Origin: Norana najaformis
Lineage: Eukaryota > Annelida > Clitellata > Crassiclitellata > Hormogastridae
Direction: 5' to 3'
DNA length: 64,000 bases
NCBI GenBank assembly: GCA_964023275.1
Contig: OZ029913.1
Coordinates: 57,963,358 to 58,027,357 of the forward strand
Shown: in pieces, positions 30,501 through 36,425 of the stretch
Position numbering within the stretch: the stretch's first letter is position 1
Layout of the letters: the number at the start of each line of letters is the position of its first letter
Program-made: the position numbers and the translations under genes
The notes under the pieces: generated by a model
The model's input: only the letters and a program-made list of their open reading frames with translations
What the model was told of the DNA's origin: nothing
Databases searched by the model: none

Positions 30501-30899
30501 CCAGTCAGGTTGCCCGCCTTGGGCAGCAAGGTAGCGAGAGTCGGGAGAGAAAGCAAGGCTGACAAATTCATCAAACCGAAAGTCCGAGAGACTGAGAATC
30601 TTGCGCTTTCGCAGAAGACTGAGGTCATAAACGATGATCAATGCCCTTTCAGCCTTTTCCAAATTTCCCCTTTCGGCAATGGCTAGAAATCGCTTGTTTG
30701 GACTAATGGCCATTGCTGTCATTCCGTGGCTCTTCTCCGAGCACTGAATGAATTTTTGGGTCTTCTGATCAATATTGTAGACCACAATGTTACTGCCAGA
30801 GGGATATACAATGGTGTGCTCATCCTGATAAAGCACATTGTAAGTTACGCCACTTCGAACACCAAATATGTAACGAGGCTGAGCCAGAACGATCGCCAT
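6257..30899 (-). CDS. CFAP57: cilia- and flagella-associated protein 57 (CFAP57/WDR65), 18 coding exons
   Basis: This is an axonemal protein of motile cilia. Family knowledge places CFAP57/FAP57 with inner dynein arms, where it supports arm assembly and beat control. I joined 18 coding exons (entries below). All phases agree, and the product is about 1232 residues against about 1250 in vertebrates, so the gene looks complete. Residues 1-660 are WD40-like repeats, for example GH near 500 with VYEW near 531 and a final blade ending [10 protein letters not shown] near 655. Residues 670-1232 are coiled coil with family landmarks [36 protein letters not shown] and [15 protein letters not shown]. 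The start ATG sits in 'acaaaATGG' and is followed by [13 protein letters not shown], like the family N-terminus. The introns hold many repeats. It is tail-to-tail with the coiled-coil gene. Confidence 0.95.
7050..7193 (-). CDS. CFAP57: CFAP57 coding exon 17
   Basis: 48 codons. Acceptor 'ggtttcatag', donor 'gtaaac'. It encodes [20 protein letters not shown] and HDHLRVMQ, aligned with the family QREHLE segment. Confidence 0.93.
7210..7428 (+). mobile_element. SINE-1 (tRNA-derived), near complete
   Basis: It shows a B box ('aggttcgcatccc'), a body with 'ggcgtggtgcccattcaaac' and 'ggatctcacccgataaa', and the end 'ggtcgctatataaaacc'. Other copies are at 19222-19345, 33476-33990, 37495-37560, 39645-39805 and 53690-54150. 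It lies in CFAP57 intron 16. Confidence 0.85.
7690..7815 (-). mobile_element. LINE 3'-end relic, 'gtcagggagaccagctta' subfamily
   Basis: It shares 'gtcagggagaccagcttat', 'ctggtgctatatcaa' and 'caagtctgcaa-agcc' with copies at 36950-37140, 56640-56755 and 61430-61570. In the - sense this is the tail region of a LINE related to the ATTACG-tailed family. Confidence 0.7.
8126..8210 (-). mobile_element. LINE 3' tail with (TCTAAT)n, close to exon 16 donor
   Basis: 'aatctaatctaatctaa' followed by 'aatgcccaagacatcagtcg' is the reverse of the 23690-23762 LINE end ('cgaatgatgccttgggcatt', then attagattag). It sits about 36 bases past the exon 16 splice donor. Confidence 0.75.
8247..8381 (-). CDS. CFAP57: CFAP57 coding exon 16
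   Basis: 45 codons. Acceptor 'catcttttctag', donor 'gtgagt'. It encodes [20 protein letters not shown], which matches the family IQEP motif. A LINE tail begins about 36 bases inside the following intron. Confidence 0.95.
8510..8660. repeat. AAC/AAT-rich simple repeat
   Basis: Imperfect runs of 'aacagtataataatagt' type. A reverse-complement version of part of it occurs near 10745-10815 in the same intron. Confidence 0.8.
8695..9595 (-). mobile_element. SINE-2 (tRNA-derived) with internally expanded body
   Basis: In the - sense it starts with a tRNA-like head ('gtctagtggttagtgttctag' type, like a Glu/Val tRNA A-box region) near 9570 and ends near 8695. A second copy at 12862-13150 has the same head and body but only one body unit. 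Here the body has been multiplied to eight units (8776-9455). Confidence 0.75.
8776..9455. repeat. 85-bp tandem array, 8 units, within SINE-2
   Basis: Units start at 8776, 8861, 8946, 9031, 9116, 9201, 9286 and 9371. Each begins 'ttagccctgacata' and includes 'ctctctcaccatcagatctt'. The spacing is exactly 85 bp. Variation is mostly 'gtagcc' versus 'gtaccc', with outer units of one type and inner units of the other, which suggests recent internal amplification. Confidence 0.97.
9640..9870 (+). mobile_element. CR1/L2-like LINE 3' end
   Basis: From about 9656 the + strand reads [20 protein letters not shown] and then [15 protein letters not shown]. This is the conserved C-terminus of CR1/L2-type LINE ORF2. 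It is followed by 'ggggcgctatataagtgttc' and an (AAAT)n tail. It is 5' truncated. It lies in CFAP57 intron 15. Confidence 0.85.
10025..10141 (-). CDS. CFAP57: CFAP57 coding exon 15
   Basis: 39 codons. Acceptor 'tttgcttttcag', donor 'gttaga'. It encodes [20 protein letters not shown] and [13 protein letters not shown]. The internal ATG at its start is not the gene start. Confidence 0.93.
10165..10225. repeat. (CAA)n-rich simple repeat
   Basis: 'acaacaacaacaaac' runs, about 25 bases into intron 14 upstream of the exon 15 acceptor. Confidence 0.8.
10298..10455. repeat. (ATT/ACT)n trinucleotide array
   Basis: ATT and ACT triplets mixed with ATGATGACG blocks; it continues into the SINE-3 tail at 10455. 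Confidence 0.9.
10440..10550 (-). mobile_element. SINE-3 3' part
   Basis: It matches the 3' part of SINE-3: 'cagtcgatggcactgagcaa' and 'ttgctcaaggtccct'. The ATT array is its expanded AAT tail. The tRNA head is missing. Confidence 0.75.
11033..11176 (-). CDS. CFAP57: CFAP57 coding exon 14
   Basis: 48 codons. Acceptor 'cctgtttcgacag', donor 'gttcag' (weak). It encodes [19 protein letters not shown] and [20 protein letters not shown], among the most conserved CFAP57 coiled-coil segments. Confidence 0.95.
11245..11425 (-). mobile_element. LINE 3' end, ATTACG family
   Basis: It begins 'tcgtaatctcgagatttc' and continues 'agcgcccagtgaaagctaag' and 'aaccagcttattcacaggc', the shared 3' end of this family reversed. 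It lies in intron 13. Confidence 0.75.
11670..11990. repeat. purine-rich GAR array
   Basis: A 320-base strand asymmetry made of GAA, GGA, GAG and GCA units, with a duplicated ~70-base sub-block. All frames look like E/G/K/Q runs and are not genes. It lies in intron 13. Confidence 0.9.
12101..12433 (-). CDS. CFAP57: CFAP57 coding exon 13
   Basis: 111 codons in phase 0 at both ends. Acceptor 'ttttgactgtgcag', donor 'gtgatt'. It is all coiled coil, including [15 protein letters not shown] and [15 protein letters not shown]. The acceptor sequence is part of a ~48-bp tandem array in the upstream intron. Confidence 0.93.
12684..12790 (-). mobile_element. element D, copy 2
   Basis: 'gtttaacgacagcttatggc' through 'actggcactacccccaaac' to 'ggcagtggcagagtt'. 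It is inserted in the exon 13 acceptor array. Confidence 0.8.
12862..13150 (-). mobile_element. SINE-2, unexpanded copy
   Basis: In the - sense the head contains 'gtctagtggttaccacgctg' and a B-box-like 'ggtgttaaaatcccc'. The body has a single 87-base unit homologous to the 85-bp units at 8776-9455. It is inserted in the exon 13 acceptor array. Confidence 0.8.
13297..13490 (+). mobile_element. SINE-3 (tRNA-derived)
   Basis: Head 'ggggcacggtagcatattgg', B box 'gggtttgagcctt', body 'gggaccttgagcaagtcctt', end 'gtgcctaataaatgcaaag'. Other copies are at 20452-20640, 42215-42420, 45420-45595 (-) and 60828-60990. Confidence 0.88.
13520..13600. repeat. 27-30-bp minisatellite
   Basis: Three units of 'gcttttaactcgcactac-cacaat', about 80 bases from the exon 12 donor. 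Confidence 0.85.
13680..13870 (-). CDS. CFAP57: CFAP57 coding exon 12
   Basis: Acceptor 'gttgaattgcag', donor 'gtacca'. It completes the Glu codon with exon 11. It encodes the family signature [20 protein letters not shown] and [14 protein letters not shown]. Confidence 0.95.
13935..14135 (-). mobile_element. tRNA-derived SINE (second copy of the 761-925 family)
   Basis: In the - sense it has 'tggtctgctcagtagcac' (A-box region) and 'gggttcaagcctac' (a good B box), then 'tggactccgagtaatgaccc'. It lies in intron 11. Confidence 0.7.
14150..14345 (+). mobile_element. LINE ORF2 C-terminal relic
   Basis: The + strand gives [20 protein letters not shown], the same C-terminus as the LINE at 33590-33850. 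There is no 3' tail; it runs directly into the 26-bp array. Confidence 0.7.
14346..14560. repeat. 26-bp array carrying the exon 11 splice donor
   Basis: Eight units of 'ataaacttaccaagctcctc' plus 'taaggt'. Donor-equivalent positions are 14370, 14395, 14421, 14447, 14473, 14499, 14525 and the real one, 14551. Seven keep 'cttacc' (GGTAAG in the - sense); the one at 14447 is changed. The four units nearest the exon are almost identical. Confidence 0.95.
14551..14644 (-). CDS. CFAP57: CFAP57 coding exon 11
   Basis: Acceptor 'ctgtcctacag', donor 'gtaagttt', ending in phase 1. It encodes [20 protein letters not shown] and then [11 protein letters not shown]. Its last bases and donor are the edge unit of a 26-bp tandem array, so seven donor-like copies follow in the intron. 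Confidence 0.9.
14780..14870 (+). mobile_element. LINE 3' tail
   Basis: 'tttgtgaggttcctaaaagg' then 'tgctatataaatgttcag' and 'cacacaaacatac', like the LINE end at 62455-62515. Confidence 0.55.
14920..15240. repeat. ~35-45-bp 'ttacctttacctttatac' minisatellite
   Basis: About eight imperfect units with 'gcatgtgttacctttacc'. In the - sense each unit contains AAGGTAACACA, which resembles the exon 10 donor context (AGGTAACGTTGACACA). It lies in intron 10, starting about 30 bases from that donor. Confidence 0.85.
15269..15424 (-). CDS. CFAP57: CFAP57 coding exon 10
   Basis: 52 codons. Acceptor 'gaatgtgtag', donor 'gtaacg'. This is coiled coil with the conserved [19 protein letters not shown]. Minisatellites lie within about 30-60 bases of both ends. 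Confidence 0.95.
15465..15905. repeat. ~83-bp minisatellite
   Basis: About five units with 'cttaatgcaacacttatgct' and 'aataatacaacataaaac'. It starts about 40 bases upstream of the exon 10 acceptor, in intron 9. Confidence 0.92.
16219..16380 (-). CDS. CFAP57: CFAP57 coding exon 9
   Basis: 54 codons. Acceptor 'tttgattcag', donor 'gttaca'. It encodes the last WD blade ([19 protein letters not shown]) and the hinge into coiled coil ([18 protein letters not shown]). Confidence 0.93.
16455..16785. repeat. ~40-bp minisatellite
   Basis: Units of 'gagggtcactgctaacatc' plus 'gtcactgtttatcacctgtt', eight or so copies, in intron 8. Confidence 0.92.
16790..16945 (+). mobile_element. LINE 3' end, ATTACG family
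   Basis: 'cttggatcttgacctggcac', 'ttgttttgactcagcacctg' and 'aagctggttcccgctactta', ending 'acaattacgattactgct'. It is a typical 5'-truncated insertion. Confidence 0.8.
17050..17223 (-). CDS. CFAP57: CFAP57 coding exon 8
   Basis: 58 codons in phase 0 at both ends. Acceptor 'taaatttcag', donor 'gtcttt' (weak). It encodes [20 protein letters not shown] and QAHECPITK. Length across the exon 8/9 join equals the family, which supports the weak donor. Confidence 0.9.
17560..17710 (-). pseudogene. LINE ORF2 C-terminal relic
   Basis: The - strand gives [19 protein letters not shown] and FKAHMKCH, the typical LW-LP-L C-terminus of CR1/L2-like LINEs. Frameshifted upstream. It lies in intron 7. Confidence 0.65.
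17870..18400. other. AT-rich intron sequence
   Basis: Very AT-rich sequence with ATT/AAT runs inside CFAP57 intron 7. No gene or element is recognised. Confidence 0.6.
18627..18953 (-). CDS. CFAP57: CFAP57 coding exon 7
   Basis: 109 codons. Acceptor 'ttttggcacag', donor 'gtcaga' (an unusual +3 C). It holds two WD blades: [17 protein letters not shown] and [20 protein letters not shown] ending AVYEW, then [13 protein letters not shown]. The donor choice is supported by exact length agreement with the family across the join to exon 8. Confidence 0.93.
19222..19345 (-). mobile_element. SINE-1 fragment
   Basis: 'gtaaatgtaaatgtacac' tail, then 'tatagcgaccgtatgaccct' and 'cactgcccatttgattgggc'. 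It is a 5'-truncated copy in intron 6. Confidence 0.8.
19838..20120 (-). mobile_element. LINE 3' end, ATTACG family
   Basis: 'gtaatcgtaatcgtaattg', then 'aaagctaagtcaaggaaacc' and 'agtcaaaacaaaatcgatag'. It is longer than most copies and includes the last ORF2 codons in the - sense. It lies in intron 6. Confidence 0.8.
20390..20450. repeat. ACC/ATC triplet run
   Basis: Short 'caccaccaccaccactact' run abutting the SINE-3 head. Confidence 0.6.
20452..20715 (+). mobile_element. SINE-3 with expanded triplet tail
   Basis: Head 'gggacacggtagccgactgg', then 'ggatcttgag', end 'ataataaatgcaaaa' and a tail of (CAA)n, (TAA)n and (CAT)n up to about 20715. Confidence 0.8.
20820..20985 (-). CDS. CFAP57: CFAP57 coding exon 6
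   Basis: Acceptor 'ttgtgttctag', donor 'gtaaag'. The first base completes the codon split after exon 5. It encodes [20 protein letters not shown] and the highly conserved [12 protein letters not shown], ending in phase 0. Confidence 0.95.
21120..21445. repeat. CAGA/CACA array
   Basis: More than 300 bases of 'cagacagacagacaca' type. All frames open as Cys/Val/Ser or Thr/Asp/Arg repeats, so ORFs here are spurious. It lies about 135 bases upstream of exon 6. Confidence 0.95.
22182..22321 (-). CDS. CFAP57: CFAP57 coding exon 5
   Basis: Acceptor 'gtgtgtttcag', donor 'gtacaa', ending in phase 2. It encodes a textbook WD blade: [20 protein letters not shown] followed by [13 protein letters not shown], about residues 378-410. 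Confidence 0.95.
22868..22966. repeat. 'ctacaactac' repeat
   Basis: Alternating CTACAACTAC and ACCTACAACTAC units, in intron 4. Confidence 0.9.
23144..23296 (-). CDS. CFAP57: CFAP57 coding exon 4
   Basis: 51 codons in phase 0 at both ends. Acceptor 'catgtgtag', donor 'gtactg'. It encodes IPPDPNSID to [11 protein letters not shown], with the blade core [19 protein letters not shown]. Confidence 0.9.
23440..23762 (+). mobile_element. CR1/L2-like LINE 3' end with ATTAGA tail
   Basis: The + strand gives [14 protein letters not shown] and [22 protein letters not shown], a LINE ORF2 C-terminus. It is followed by 'gatgccttgggcattataac' and an attagattagattag tail. It lies in intron 3. Confidence 0.85.
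23898..24072 (-). CDS. CFAP57: CFAP57 coding exon 3
   Basis: Acceptor 'atcttttcag', donor 'gtcggt'. It completes an Arg codon with exon 2 and ends in phase 0. It encodes [14 protein letters not shown] and then [19 protein letters not shown], matching the conserved KGFAC blade of CFAP57. Confidence 0.9.
24205..24370 (-). mobile_element. LINE 3' end
   Basis: 'aatcgtaattgtaaactcaa' then 'ctacttaaaagctaagtgca'. A reversed short copy of the end ('tgcacttagcttttaagtag') follows at 24374-24420, making an inverted pair. Confidence 0.7.
24655..24965. repeat. 19-bp minisatellite
   Basis: About 16 units of 'tggatggtgtaaacatgtt', with occasional 'gtaagc', 'cgg' or 'cga' variants. It lies in intron 2. 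The three-frame-open peptides are artefacts. Confidence 0.97.
24970..26980. other. mostly unique intron 2 sequence
   Basis: No exon, ORF or repeat is convincing across this part of intron 2, except a LINE end at 25985-26047 ('gtggcgctttataaatgtca'). Confidence 0.6.
25985..26047 (+). mobile_element. LINE 3' tail
   Basis: 'cttgaagtggcgctttataa' then 'cagattacaattaca', as at 27340-27385. Confidence 0.6.
27040..27600. repeat. ~33-bp 'catcataatatcatc' minisatellite
   Basis: Units of 'catcataatatcatcagatc' plus 'tgacttaatctaa', interrupted by a LINE end at 27225-27388. Confidence 0.92.
27225..27388 (+). mobile_element. LINE 3' end nested in a minisatellite
   Basis: 'gtttgaagaccgtgttattc', 'cttgaagtggcgctttataa' and a 'gattacgattacgat' tail, with array units on both sides. 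The insertion came after the array formed, or the array grew around it. Confidence 0.8.
27770..28200 (-). pseudogene. LINE reverse transcriptase C-terminal domain relic
   Basis: The - strand gives [49 protein letters not shown] and [21 protein letters not shown]. These are the thumb-region motifs of CR1/L2-like LINE ORF2. The ORF stays open for about 170 codons but lacks the catalytic motifs and the usual end. It lies in intron 2. Confidence 0.88.
28471..28748 (-). CDS. CFAP57: CFAP57 coding exon 2
   Basis: Acceptor 'tactgtctttgcag', donor 'gtatgtg'. It starts in phase 0 ([10 protein letters not shown]) and ends in phase 2. Residues 163 to about 255 contain the family-typical [19 protein letters not shown] stretch and a blade ending VLELGE. 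Confidence 0.93.
28814..28943. repeat. 130-bp direct repeat, left copy
   Basis: Shares 'tgtttatgcccaaggtggac' and 'tataagaagcattataacca' with 29481-29610 in the same orientation, in intron 1. Confidence 0.9.
29481..29610. repeat. 130-bp direct repeat, right copy
   Basis: Partner of 28814-28943, about 90% alike by eye. It begins with an A-box-like 'ggttagagcgc'. The ~540 bases between the copies look unique. Confidence 0.9.
30414..30899 (-). CDS. CFAP57: CFAP57 coding exon 1
   Basis: 162 codons from the ATG, ending ...NLPIHQ in phase 0 with donor GTGAGA. It encodes the first WD-like blades (residues 1-162), including [11 protein letters not shown] and [13 protein letters not shown] good acceptor ('gattttgcctttag') sits 7 bases before the ATG, implying a separate 5' UTR exon upstream. 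Confidence 0.93.
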
Positions 30900-31376
30900 T
30901 TTGTAACTAAAGGCAAAATCAGAAAATTAAATCACGATCATGCGATGTGGGGATAGGCTAGGTGAAAAATCAAACGTATGCCATTAATCTAGTCAGAATT
31001 TATATAGATGTCCTCCCTTAAAAGACACACCCACCCAAATAAATCATTTTAAAATCAGTTTAATAAACAAAACTCGTTGCTGCTGTGCAAGCACTACAAT
31101 TGAAAGACCATCGACACCACTCTGAGGGTTACTGTTGATACGCGGCATGCGTGTAAATAAACAATTAGTTTACATTAAAATCACTAAATCCACATCGAAG
31201 GTCGTCAAGATTCGTCACAAGTTGATACTAAATGTAATGATCGCCCAAATCACGTTGTCCTAGGCGTTCAAAGTAATATGTAGTGCAGAATATTACATTC
31301 ATAATTAAGGCTATTATAAACAGTCTCACCTTAAGAAAGTTACACCACTGAAGATCAAGATAATAGAATAGTTACC
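30900..31376 (-). promoter_or_regulatory. CFAP57: CFAP57 5' UTR intron and candidate leader exon ends
   Basis: The bases just before the ATG look like a 3' splice site (pyrimidine-rich, AG at 30907-30908). Two good donors lie upstream on the - strand: 'taag|gtgagac' (exon end 31330) and 'gaag|gtaacta' (exon end 31376). A non-coding first exon ending at one of them is likely. No TATA box or clear RFX X-box was found. Confidence 0.45.
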
Positions 31377-31577
31377 TTCTCACTGACGGTCTTTCTTACT
31401 GATAAGAAGTTGGTAAACTTTGCAGAATAATTCGTTAGTCAATGTGTAGAAAAGTTTTCCAAATTTGTCAAAGAAGACGCAGTTTACCGACATCATTATC
31501 GGCGATGACGATTTTCCCATGATTCAACGCACCGGAAATACTGATCCTCTACTCTCTTAATCACGCTGGTTCTCTTC

Positions 31578-31579
<2 letters not shown>

Positions 31580-31660
<81 letters not shown>

Positions 31661-31661
31661 G
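31580..31661. repeat. (GAT)n, about 27 triplets
   Basis: A pure GAT run with no interruptions, so it is probably length-variable. It lies just upstream of the presumed CFAP57 leader exon. Confidence 0.97.
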
Positions 31662-31799
31662 TTCTCTGCCCGAGAGCAGGTCCGTTGACTATATGCCCCT
31701 CAGGGATGAGATAAGGTCGTTTCCCGTTGCCTTTCTCACAGACAATTGTGGGTGAGCAACTTGTCCAAGGTCGCTACGATAGGCCTTATATCTCTTTAT

Positions 31800-32640
31800 T
31801 TTATTTATTTATTTTATTCTTGAGAAATCACATAATTGGTTCTTTGTTTGACTAAAAGCGTAATGTAATACGTACTTTATTGTAATATATAAGTATATCA
31901 ACGTAGCTACTGGTCGTTAATCACTCTAGGACATACTTCAAAACGATCTCTTCAGTTAACTCCACTGTGTTGTACTGTTTGTTATTCGTCGATCGGATAT
32001 CCCCACAGACAGACTCTGGGCAAGGCCTGATAGAGGGCTTGATTGAAGAATGAAGCCCTCTGAGGCAGGCATGGTTGTTTCATGTAGCCGCTTTAGTCTG
32101 TCCCACGAGTGGCCATGGTTCTTGAAAATTGGCTTGATTTTTGGTATGTCAAAGGCCAACAACTTTTCTGAACTCCAGTGCGAAAAGCCTTATTGCTATT
32201 CGCATTGGAAAATAGTTGCCATATATCTAGTTCAGACTTTTCTAAAACTCTGGAGGCGTTACTAGGACAGTTTTAAACACTGAAGGTAAATTGGAGAACG
32301 GCAATTACGATGAGCAGTGAGGATAGAAAATATGTAAAAACTCTAGAACAAGATGTTATAGCCTAAATAAAGTTGGCACGTGGCTAAGTTGAGAAGGCGT
32401 TTCTCATTAGTCGTGCAGCTGCCTACACTGAGCCTCAGGTAGGCCTACGCAATTCATCCCCATTAAAGAGGTGCATCAGAAAAGACGTTGTCGTGTCCAT
32501 TAGGCTTACAGAATAATAATATACAGTAATAGTTGTACACTTTGTAATATGTATCCTGTATATGTGACCCGTACAACCAATGGGCTCACTGTGGGACTTG
32601 CACTGGGCCATTGGACCCGAATGATAGCCAGCCATGGACC
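31800..32640. other. no gene seen
   Basis: Unique-looking intergenic DNA upstream of CFAP57. Only short open frames, with no motif support. Confidence 0.5.
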
Positions 32641-33003
32641 CACTGTGGCCCAATGAACATGGCTGTGGCCCAATGAACATGGCTGTGGCCCAATGAACAT
32701 GGCTGTGGCCCAATGAACATGGATGTGGCCCAATGAATATGGATGTGGCCCAATGAACATGGCTGTGGCGCAATGAACATGGATGTGGCCCAATGAACAT
32801 GGCTCTAGCCCAATGAACATAGCTGTGGCCCAATGAACATGGATGTGGCCCAATGAACATGGATGTGGCCCAGTGAACATGGCTGTGGCCCAATGAACAT
32901 GGCTGTGGCCCAGTGAACATGGCTGTGGCCCAATGAACATGGCTGTGGCTCAATGAACATGGCTGTGGCCCAATGAACATGGCTGTGGCCCAATTAATGT
33001 GGC
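32638..33003. repeat. 20-bp minisatellite
   Basis: About 18 units of 'gtggcccaatgaacatggct', with 'ggat' for 'ggct' variants interspersed. The HVHWATAMF-type peptides on the - strand come from the period. Confidence 0.97.
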
Positions 33004-33475
33004 TATCGGGAGAAGTCCTATCAGCGCAAGAATTTGATAATCTTTGACAGACTGCTTGGCACCGGATTGACTTATAATCGACTCACGCTTCAGCTGGTGC
33101 ACCATCGACCGATACCTTCTGTATCAGGCACCAAAGGCATTAAATTTAATTATGTGAAATCGGATTAGAACAGATTCTCTGCTTCGCCGACGATGTCTTA
33201 AGCTGCCATCTTTACATGCGACATTCTGTTACAGTCGTGACATTTCCAATTAGCGCCTCCATTACCTCCGGCTGCGTCTGACTCATAATTCGCGTGTGCA
33301 AAAGTAGCCCGTATAGGATATGCATACGCATCTACATTCGTCTTAGATCAATACTAATGAGCCTTTATGCCAGTGATGCCTATGGCCTATATATAAAATA
33401 TATGTTATTTTGTAGCGTATATACAATATATATATTGTTACATACTTAGTATAAGATAGCACTGAATAGGTACAA

Positions 33476-33960
33476 TGTAAATGTACATGCTTTTCTGTAG
33501 CGACCTATGGCCTCGACCCTGCTCTTTTTCAATGAATTTATCGGGTGAGATCCTTTACCACCGCCACCCGTTTGAATGGGTGCCATGGCCTTTCACTCAA
33601 AACTAAAAACATTTCTCTTTCACAGATCCTATCCTGATTCCCCTTCTTCCTCTTACCTCTCTTTCCGCTCCAAGCCCAAACATCACCCAACGTAGCTGCC
33701 ACGCTGTCTCTCTACCAGACTTTTGGATCTTGACCTGGAACCGAACCCTGTTGCCTATCGATTTTGTTTTGACTGAGCGCCTGTAAATAAGTTGGTCCTC
33801 GTGACGCGGCTTTCGTTGGGCGCTATAAAAATCTCGGGATTACGATTACGATGCCATTTAAGGTTCTGACCGTGCTAGCCTGAGATTCAAATCTCTGAAA
33901 TATAGTCACTGTCGATATGCGAAACGATATCCTCACGCACACAGGCACCTTGACATAGGA
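33476..33960 (-). mobile_element. SINE-1 interrupted by a LINE
   Basis: The left part runs from 'aatgtaaatgtacatgc' to 'tttgaatgggtgccatg' (33476-33586). The right part resumes 'gccatttaaggttctgaccg' (33852 on). A LINE end lies between them. Confidence 0.8.
33587..33851 (+). mobile_element. LINE 3' end, ATTACG family, nested in SINE-1
   Basis: The + strand gives FHSKLKTFLFHRSYPDSPSS, then 'ttttggatcttgacctggaa', 'gactgagcgcctgtaaataa' and the 'gattacgattacgat' tail. This copy ties the family tail to a CR1-like ORF2 C-terminus. Confidence 0.85.
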
Positions 33961-34984
33961 TACAACCGAGTGGATTGAGTTGTTATACGTTGTACACCCT
34001 CTGCAGGTCTACAGTTTGAAGGGAAAACCGACCCTGTAAAAAGGTGTTGTCTTTAAGTTCAACTCAGGATTTTGGTTTTGGTCACGCTTGACCTGATTTT
34101 TTCTTCCCAATGTCTTTCGGTCAGTCGTGTTTAAGCTTCTCTGGGTGGATGACTTCTTTGGTTCTTCTTAAGCCTGTTTTCATCACCTTCTGTTTTGATC
34201 GGCGTTTTATTTTCTTCTTGACAGGTTCTTCGCTGGCTTGTCAACACCTGAGGCCGACGTCTTGTCGTTCTGTGTGAGTCATATTACGGTTGTAAACAGC
34301 TTAGAAAATAAAACATTTTAACCTGAAGCTGATATATGTTGTTCCATATCTCTAGACAACCAACATGTAACAATATACTCTTTCAATATATAATCGCTAC
34401 ACAGCAATTGAATAGAAACGCCTTTCGTTTTGACCTTCAGTTGCGATTTCCATTATGTAAGATATATGTACATTTAAATCTTCAAAATTTCTAAGTGCCA
34501 TGTATATACGCAGAAACCGCGTCATGGAAACCAGCTTCTTCACCGTCGGTAACCAACCTAACCGTAAAGAAGATGATTGTCTACTATCCACGTGTGGCCC
34601 TACACCAGCCAACTTATGCATATAGAGACTATGAGTCTCTATTTTATGTCATTATTGAGCTAATATAACGGAAGGGCGTCATCTGCCGGCGATAATAAAC
34701 AAACCATGATCCGGTGAATATTATGCTTCGAAGACCCCGAACATTCTGGAAAGCATATGAAACTGTTTAATTTATGCATTTATATAGAGCTATAAAACCG
34801 CCAGGGGATCCGGCATTTTCTGTTTATCGTTGATTGTTACGGTGATAGGCCTATCTAAACCATTGCGTTGAAATGCGGAATGAATGCTGCTGATATTATG
34901 GACTTATAAAACAATATGGAAAACATCAGGAATTTTTAAAAGCAATGGCTTTTATTCACTGTGTATGTAAAGCAAAGCGAACCA

Positions 34985-35195
34985 AATAAAATACTTTTAA
35001 GTAGACTACTTCTTCATCATCTTCTTCTTCATCAAGCGAAGCAGATGACATGCTTTTAAATAGACTACTTCTTCTTCCTCTACTACTACTTCTTCATCAT
35101 CTTCTTCTTTATCAAGCGAAGCAGATGACAGGCTTTTAAATAGACTACTTCTTCTTCCTGTACTACTACTTCTTCGTCATCTTCTTCTTTATCAT
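34985..35195. repeat. ~75-bp CTT-rich tandem duplication
   Basis: 'ttttaaatagactacttctt' and 'atcaagcgaagcagatgaca' repeat about 2.7 times. Confidence 0.9.
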
Positions 35196-35617
35196 AATCT
35201 TTTCTCTTCTCACGTCTGAAATTATTCACATGTCTGATGACGTTCTAATTGACGAGTCAAAGATCGATCTATTGAAACGATTCTCTTGCTCTCTGCCTCT
35301 TCGATAACTGCTAAATCCGCGCAGAGAAATCTCCCGAAACAATGATTTCACTGATCTGCCAGAATTATTTACATAATTATTACGCGCAATATGCATGAAC
35401 ATACGCTTAAGCCTATTGCTGTGATAGTCATTCCAATATGGGTCATGTTGAACGTATATTTGGACAGCTTCTATGCGCTATGAGGAACTAAGTCCCACAT
35501 ACGGAAACGAATGGTTAAGTTCAGGTCGGTGGCCAATCTACTTGCTAAATAGGCTCATAAATATTCATCACGTGATCTCTGTGTCGGTGGTCACCACTCC
35601 GCCTGCGTACCTTTTTT

Positions 35618-35698
35618 ACGACGGACGGACGGACGGACGGACGGACGGACGGACGGACGGACGGACGGACGGACGGACGGACGGACGGACGGACGGAA
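35618..35698. repeat. (ACGG)n array
   Basis: About 20 GGAC tetramers, nearly perfect. A TGTA/TA-rich run follows at 35812-35848. Confidence 0.97.
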
Positions 35699-35808
35699 GG
35701 AGCCTGATTTCGTATGGAAGCCTAAAAACGCAGATGATGATCTGTCATGATTTTCACTTGGTTTTCAAGTTTTTACAAAATGCATTCTGCGAGCCAAATA
35801 CATCATTA

Positions 35809-35850
<42 letters not shown>

Positions 35851-36036
35851 TATAATATATATGTGGCTTATATAGCAGGTGGGATGTGTGGTTGGCAGGA
35901 TGGGGAATGAGAAGACCTTTGGGCAGGAACGAATTAAGTGTTTGAGGAAACGTATCTTCAATGGGAGTAGTGTGAACCAGTGGGGAAATTCTCCCTTCCC
36001 AACTAGAAATCGCACTCTAGTAATATAGGTACATAT

Positions 36037-36425
36037 GCACACACACACATGCATGTATGTATGGATGTGTGTATAAGTGTGTGTGTGTATGCATGTATGT
36101 ATGCATGTGTGTATGCATGTATGTATGTACGTATATATATATATGTATGCATGTGTGTATGTATGTATATGTGTATGTATGTATGTGTGAATGTTTGTGT
36201 GTATGTATATATGTATGTGTGTATATATGTACGTATGTTTTTGTGTATGTATGTATGTATGTACGTGTGTGTATGCATGTGTGTGTATGTGCATGTGTGC
36301 ATGTATGTGTGTATGTATATGTATGTGTGTATGTATGTGTGTTTGCATGTATGTACGTATACAGTATTTGTATGTAAGCATGTATGTATGCATGTATGTA
36401 TGTATGTACGAATGTATGTATCGAG
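36037..36425. repeat. TATG/TGTG array
   Basis: Nearly 400 bases of ATGT tetramers with GTGT variation. Similar arrays lie at 43615-43870, 47220-47570, 54290-54690, 56200-56640 and 56795-57455. Confidence 0.97.

Noticed and set aside
32435..32993. ORFs of 62-181 codons with GPQPCSLGHSHVHWATAMF repeats
   Set aside because: A 20-bp minisatellite; the peptide period (20 residues) is simply three DNA units.
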